This document shows, in pieces, positions 61,006 through 64,000 of a stretch of 64,000 bases of DNA. Below the pieces are notes generated by a model, which made no database searches, was not told where the DNA came from, and saw only the letters and a program-made list of their open reading frames with translations. This DNA is from Candidatus Saccharimonadota bacterium (GTDB lineage: Bacteria; Patescibacteriota; Saccharimonadia; Saccharimonadales; UBA4665). Made by a program: the position numbers and the translations under genes. Within the stretch, counting starts at the first letter, position 1. Each line of letters opens with the position of its first letter. Where the stretch lies: NCBI GenBank assembly GCA_025928155.1, contig JAICKC010000002.1, forward strand, positions 1 through 64,000, in the 5' to 3' direction.

Positions 61006-61348
61006 GTAGTATGATGTCGGCCAGTATCGCGACCATGAGAATTGCGGCGAAGGCCATACTCATCGTTCGCATGCTGGTGCTTGAGTCGCAGGTGTGCCAC
61101 CGGTAGGTCAGTGCATCCCGGATATGGAACCAGAGCAGGAGTGCGTCGAGAACGAGCCCGATGCACCCAAGCGCCAGCATAGAAGGTGAGGCGGCGTAGT
61201 TGGGGAAGCCTGCGGACGCAGACAGTAGGAGCGCCGCATAGAACGGGATGACCAGGTAGGCAGCTTCGCGCCGCATGCCATCCTGAGCGCGGACAATTTC
61301 CTCCTGGGGCTTGCCCTTCCAGGGATCGATGTAGTCGATGAACTGCAC
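60971..61348 (-). CDS. Small membrane protein, 125 residues
   Basis: From a GTG at 61348 with GGAG 6 nt upstream: VQFIDYIDPWKGKPQEEIVR, then hydrophobic helices (about 35-52, 57-77 and 100-122). The longer frame to 61585 overlaps the next gene and is unlikely. It is the second gene of a two-gene unit with 61387. The family is unknown. Confidence 0.5.
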   Translation of the reverse strand: MQFIDYIDPWKGKPQEEIVRAQDGMRREAAYLVIPFYAALLLSASAGFPNYAASPSMLALGCIGLVLDALLLWFHIRDALTYRWHTCDSSTSMRTMSMAFAAILMVAILADIILLILRFAFAVHV

Positions 61349-61386
61349 GCTAAACTCCAGCTCTCTTGTTGTCTCCTGATGGAAGA

Positions 61387-61569
61387 TCAGTGGTCGCGCA
61401 GGTGTCTGCCGATCACGACGAACTTGGGGCCGGCCACGGCGATGATTGCGCCGATGAGGCCGAGCTGCCATGAGCTCACGATTATTGCGGTAACGATGAA
61501 TACCGCGCCAATCACAATGAGGGTTGCGATGGTCGGGAAACCCCACTGGGTCCCGGGTGTAGCAGGCAT
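61387..61569 (-). CDS. Small two-helix membrane protein, 60 residues
   Basis: MPATPGTQWGFPTIATLIVI leads into two hydrophobic segments (about 12-32 and 35-50) and a basic end GRHLRDH. AGGAG lies 6 nt before the ATG. The long structured leader upstream (61570-61740) suggests regulated expression. No family is recognised. Confidence 0.6.
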   Translation of the reverse strand: MPATPGTQWGFPTIATLIVIGAVFIVTAIIVSSWQLGLIGAIIAVAGPKFVVIGRHLRDH

Positions 61570-61627
61570 AACATGCTCCTATCATCTGTGCTGGTCAGAA
61601 CGGGTTATGTAGATTTCTCTTTCTCTA

Positions 61628-61775
61628 AAGACACGGGGCAACGACACTACGGCGATATATTGTTGTTGCACCGTGTCTTGAGAGCGTTCTTGAGGTCTGC
61701 TTGTCAATGTGCTTCGGAGCAACTCTTTACTCTACGAAGTATTTATACACTAGCATAATACTTACTTCCTGTCAA
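61628..61775 (-). promoter_or_regulatory. Promoter and structured leader of the gene at 61387
   Basis: On the minus strand TTGACA (61775-61770), 17 nt and TAGTGT (61752-61747). The leader holds GAAGCACATTGACAAGCAGA (61715-61696). A 19-bp near-perfect hairpin (61628-61679, AAGACACGG outer stem) follows, about 60 nt before the ATG. The order promoter, motif, hairpin is the same as at 37619 and 47500. Confidence 0.65.
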
Positions 61776-61779
61776 TTCA

Positions 61780-61951
61780 GTAACCTCTGCGTAAACAGGG
61801 GTTACAGTGCACACGGTGGAGCACCTTGAAAAAAGTTCGCCCCTCATTGTGAAGAAGATTGTAAGGTGGCATGATTTACTCCGGTAGGATTAGTTAGAGT
61901 ATTAAACCGAGCAGAAACAACGAAAGAACTTAATGTTCCCCTAGCGGGATA
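61780..61951. repeat. Degenerate 135-bp element, copy X2, with hairpin
   Basis: A hairpin GTAACC/GGTTAC (61780-61805) precedes ACGGTGGAGC and the element. The plus-strand translation VEHLEKSSPLIVKKIVRW is similar to X3, then has three stops. The surrounding gap 61586-62038 contains only this and the leader of 61387. Confidence 0.6.
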
Positions 61952-62038
61952 GGCCCTGATTTATACGGACGCCTCAGTTTACGTTCACGGTATCGTGTGT
62001 AACATGGCGTAGGCAGCATCAAGTATACTTAAATCACC

Positions 62039-62410
62039 ATGCAGAAACGAAAAATGATCTACCAGATACTTGCCCTAGTGTCAGCCTCGGGCATAATAGT
62101 AAGCTTCTTATTTGGACCCGGTACGGTAGCACCACGACTGACTGTCTACACATTACTTAGCGGATCGGCACTTCTCTGCACCGAATACCTTACACTACGC
62201 GAAAACGCGCTTCTAAAGGGTCGGGCAGTTGACGTAAAATGGGTACTGGTTACGTTAGCAGTACTTATCGTAAGCCTGATTCCTCAAGCCCTTTATTTTT
62301 TCATAGCGACTTTTTTGTGGTTTTTAGCTCTCCCAACGTTCGGAGTCCTGGCTGTTGTACTTCTCTTTAAGCTACTTAGAATTCAGAAACAAAAAGACCT
62401 CCGAGACTAG
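62039..62410 (+). CDS. Small membrane protein, 123 residues
   Basis: Four hydrophobic helices (about 7-28, 35-50, 68-85 and 88-112) and a basic end KLLRIQKQKDLRD. TATACT lies 9 nt before the ATG. No family is recognised. Its stop lies inside the hairpin that precedes X3. Confidence 0.6.
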   Translation: MQKRKMIYQILALVSASGIIVSFLFGPGTVAPRLTVYTLLSGSALLCTEYLTLRENALLKGRAVDVKWVLVTLAVLIVSLIPQALYFFIATFLWFLALPTFGVLAVVLLFKLLRIQKQKDLRD

Positions 62411-62565
62411 AGGTCGTATTGTTCAAATGGTGGAGCGCCTCCAAAAAAGTCCACCCCTCATTGCTGACGAGATAGCTAGATGGAGGAATCTAATCTGGGA
62501 GGATTATTTGGATCATCAACAGGAGCAAAAGCGACGAAAGAAGTTAGTAATCCCCTAAAGGGATA
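62396..62565. repeat. 135-bp element, copy X3, least decayed
   Basis: A hairpin GACCTC/GAGGTC with T5 on the minus strand (62396-62415) precedes ATGGTGGAGC. The plus strand is open for 43 codons from ATG 62427: MVERLQKSPPLIADEIARWR, then NLIWEDYLDHQQEQKRRKKL. It may be the remnant of a small coding sequence or the end of a mobile element. No ribosome site is seen. Confidence 0.6.
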
Positions 62566-62569
62566 CCCC

Positions 62570-63169
62570 TCAGACAAGCGGGGTATGGGAGTACCTGATT
62601 TTTCGAGACGAGAAGACCAGTATCAGCGTAAACATCATATTCATTAGTAGCACGTACAGCGCGAAAAAATAGTCTACGAACACTCTATTGCGTACGGTCA
62701 GAAGCACTAGGAGCGAGCTACCTATCTCAAAAGCATATGCGAGAGTCGTCTCTGTCTCAGGATGCTTATACGACTTAATGATGGTTGGGATGGCCGCAGA
62801 CAAGTCGGCGATAACGCTGAATACCAAGGATAATAGCGGCTGGCTTGTAAGAAGCAGAAGACACAAGGCTATCAAGGATATGCAGCCACACGCAATATCA
62901 AATGGTGTGATCTGCCAGTAAGCTTTCTTATCTATAAACGATGCACCGAAAATTGCAAATGGTATTAGTGCAATAATAAGCGTGTAAAGTATCTGCTCAC
63001 CACCGCCTGCGTTATGCTGTGCAAAAAACGCAATCAGTGGCGCAACGCCCCATAGGAAGAATGTCACCCTATTAGGCCTGGTTTCACCTTTGAGGGTATC
63101 ACGAAGATAAAAAAAGTTGCCGAATATTGCTATTGCAAGAGCAACCCATATGAAGCTTTGGCTTAGCAT
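62570..63169 (-). CDS. Membrane protein with two PQ-loop-like halves
   Basis: The protein has 199 residues from MLSQSFIWVALAIAIFGNFF. Seven hydrophobic helices are expected. NFFYLRDTLKGETRPNRVTFFLWG and AAIPTIIKSYKHPETETTLAYAFEIGS have the loop pattern (Pro, then basic and Pro-x-Glu-T) of PQ-loop/SWEET-type repeats. The function is unknown. TATACT is 6 nt before the ATG at 63169, so the longer frame is rejected. Confidence 0.6.
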   Translation of the reverse strand: MLSQSFIWVALAIAIFGNFFYLRDTLKGETRPNRVTFFLWGVAPLIAFFAQHNAGGGEQILYTLIIALIPFAIFGASFIDKKAYWQITPFDIACGCISLIALCLLLLTSQPLLSLVFSVIADLSAAIPTIIKSYKHPETETTLAYAFEIGSSLLVLLTVRNRVFVDYFFALYVLLMNMMFTLILVFSSRKIRYSHTPLV

Positions 63170-63175
63170 TCTATC

Positions 63176-63181
63176 AGTATA
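63176..63181 (-). promoter_or_regulatory. -10 hexamer TATACT, leaderless start
   Basis: TATACT on the minus strand, 6 nt before ATG 63169. Confidence 0.6.
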
Positions 63182-63212
63182 ACAAGTTAATGTTAAGTTG
63201 AATTTAATATAC

Positions 63213-63238
63213 AAAAACGACCCCATCTTACAGAGGTC
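63213..63238 (-). terminator. ssrA terminator
   Basis: On the minus strand GACC(TC)...GGGGTC, then GTTTTTG, 11 nt beyond the encoded CCA of ssrA. Confidence 0.65.
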
Positions 63239-63248
63239 AAAGTGCTTA

Positions 63249-63645
63249 TGGTGGAGCTGGTGGGTACTGCCCCCACGTCCGCCGGCGTTTTAGTTAGTCA
63301 TCTACAGGCTTAGGCTGTTTTGGGTCTATAGCGCACGGGGTTTTAAACAGACAAACAACCCGTGCGAGCAATCCTAATCTTAGCAGTCGAGGTGGATAGT
63401 TTCGTCTGAGCGTCCAGAAATATGAAACGCCGTTATACTATCTGGCGTCGTACTAGGTGTTGCCCAGATAATTAAATCTAGGCTGTTGCAAAGCTAGGAG
63501 TCAGATTCATTGCCTTGATGGCAGCGACTGTGCTCTTCACTTTAGCGAAAGATGTGTTTGCATCTATTGGTTATGCCTATAACGCTGACAAGCGACCTGC
63601 TGATCTAACCGTAACGTACCAACGTCGAGCTTAAAATTCAGCCCC
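63249..63645 (-). ncRNA. ssrA: Transfer-messenger RNA
   Basis: On the minus strand it starts GGGGCTGA...GCTCGACG (63645) and ends CAGCTCCACCA (63249), 397 nt. The acceptor stem pairs and keeps G3-U70 for alanine charging. The resume codon GCA is at 63561, and the tag reads ANTSFAKVK...PSFATA before TAG at 63478 (27 residues, long for a tag). CTGTAGATGACTAACTAAAA is the conserved segment before the T-arm. The T-loop GGCAGTA departs from the usual TTCRAxT. TATAAT at 63683-63678 is the -10 box. Confidence 0.85.
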
Positions 63646-63734
63646 ATAAACGTTCTTGCCATCTCTGGCGTACTCATATTATACCATAAGCACAAGAGAA
63701 GAATAAAGACTTGTCGAACTACGCTGCCGGTCCC

Positions 63735-63740
63735 TATACT
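63735..63740 (+). promoter_or_regulatory. -10 hexamer TATACT, leaderless start
   Basis: TATACT is followed by exactly 7 nt and then the ATG at 63748. Confidence 0.65.
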
Positions 63741-63747
63741 AAACCTC

Positions 63748-64000
63748 ATGCAAACCCCTCACGTGTACATATTCCGTGGTGCAGCGGCCAGCGGCAAAAG
63801 CACTCTAGCGCCGAAATTTGCCGAGCTGCTGCCACAGCCAGTAGCTCTCATCGAACAGGACCAGTTCCGATGGGGCTTACATCTCCTGGGCCGTGGTGTT
63901 CCAGACGTCCAAGACGATGAGCATATGTTTGCTTACCGCAATACCGTCCTGATCTACGAACAATACCTTAAGGCCAACCACTACAACATTGTCGTCGAAG
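63748..64000 (+). CDS. P-loop kinase, N-terminal part
   Basis: The frame runs off the right end. The 84 visible residues begin MQTPHVYIFRGAAASGKSTL with a Walker A GAAASGKST. LIEQDQFRW and EQYLKANHYNIVVE follow, the latter the second strand typical of zeta-toxin/AAA_33-like small-molecule kinases. The substrate is unknown. The start is set by TATACT 7 nt upstream. Confidence 0.8.
   Translation, partial: MQTPHVYIFRGAAASGKSTLAPKFAELLPQPVALIEQDQFRWGLHLLGRGVPDVQDDEHMFAYRNTVLIYEQYLKANHYNIVVE

Noticed and set aside
60971..61585. Single 204-residue membrane gene
   Set aside because: The first part of this frame overlaps the well-supported gene at 61387-61569 and is Arg/His-rich out-of-frame sequence. 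A GTG with ribosome site at 61348 gives a sensible protein.

Overview
The window looks like a chromosome segment of a Patescibacteria (CPR) bacterium, most plausibly Saccharibacteria/TM7; this is an inference from gene content. The signs are a short bL32 without its zinc ribbon, an alanyl-tRNA synthetase of about 640 residues that ends after the editing domain, an rpsP-khpA-trmD region without rimM, a MurF fused to a membrane domain, and many secreted or membrane proteins of unknown function. UGA ends several genes, so the code is standard. A striking feature is how often a TAnnnT -10 hexamer sits 6-8 nt before the start codon, which implies leaderless mRNAs.

Layout. 1-4.4 kb: end of an SDR gene, a broken SWIM-finger gene, yaaA with DUF2277, a secreted beta-propeller protein, and a divergent marR/VOC pair. 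4.4-8 kb: a padR-controlled ABC exporter. 8-9 kb: two decayed nucleoside-deoxyribosyltransferase-like genes. 9.9-11.8 kb: a padR-DUF1700-DUF4097 operon. 12-25.8 kb: large exported proteins (esterase with repeats, PIG-L deacetylase, ricin-GH12 protein), small enzymes, a GH63-like hydrolase with an ATP-grasp-like protein and an HTH-only LysR, and inositol-phosphate synthase.

25.8-38.7 kb, interrupted by alaS, a serine hydrolase and a PH-like gene, is an unusual archipelago of tiny, mostly Lys/Arg-rich genes. Most have their own strong ribosome site and are separated by large perfect hairpins. They include two paralogous families (a CxWH...CxxC mini-zinc-ribbon and an SPQAK helical family), a three-copy element that can fold as a three-way junction, and recurrent leader and 3' elements. 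A squalene/phytoene-synthase-like gene sits among them.

38.7-47.3 kb: marR-MFS exporter, nickel superoxide dismutase with its maturation protease, and a translation/RNA cluster (rpmF, nusB, nudix, rnc, rpsP, khpA, amidase, trmD). 47.5-54.6 kb: an exported protein behind a structured leader, leuS, ddl converging on murF, and tRNA-Ala(GGC). 54.6-59.2 kb: small stress-type proteins, a PKD surface protein, PrsW and a MOSC protein. 59.2-63.7 kb: an ssrA-associated region with a tmRNA gene, a second diverged 3' ssrA fragment and three decayed copies of a 135-bp element, each abutting a CTCCACC end and a hairpin. This looks like an old integration hotspot. The window ends inside a P-loop kinase gene.
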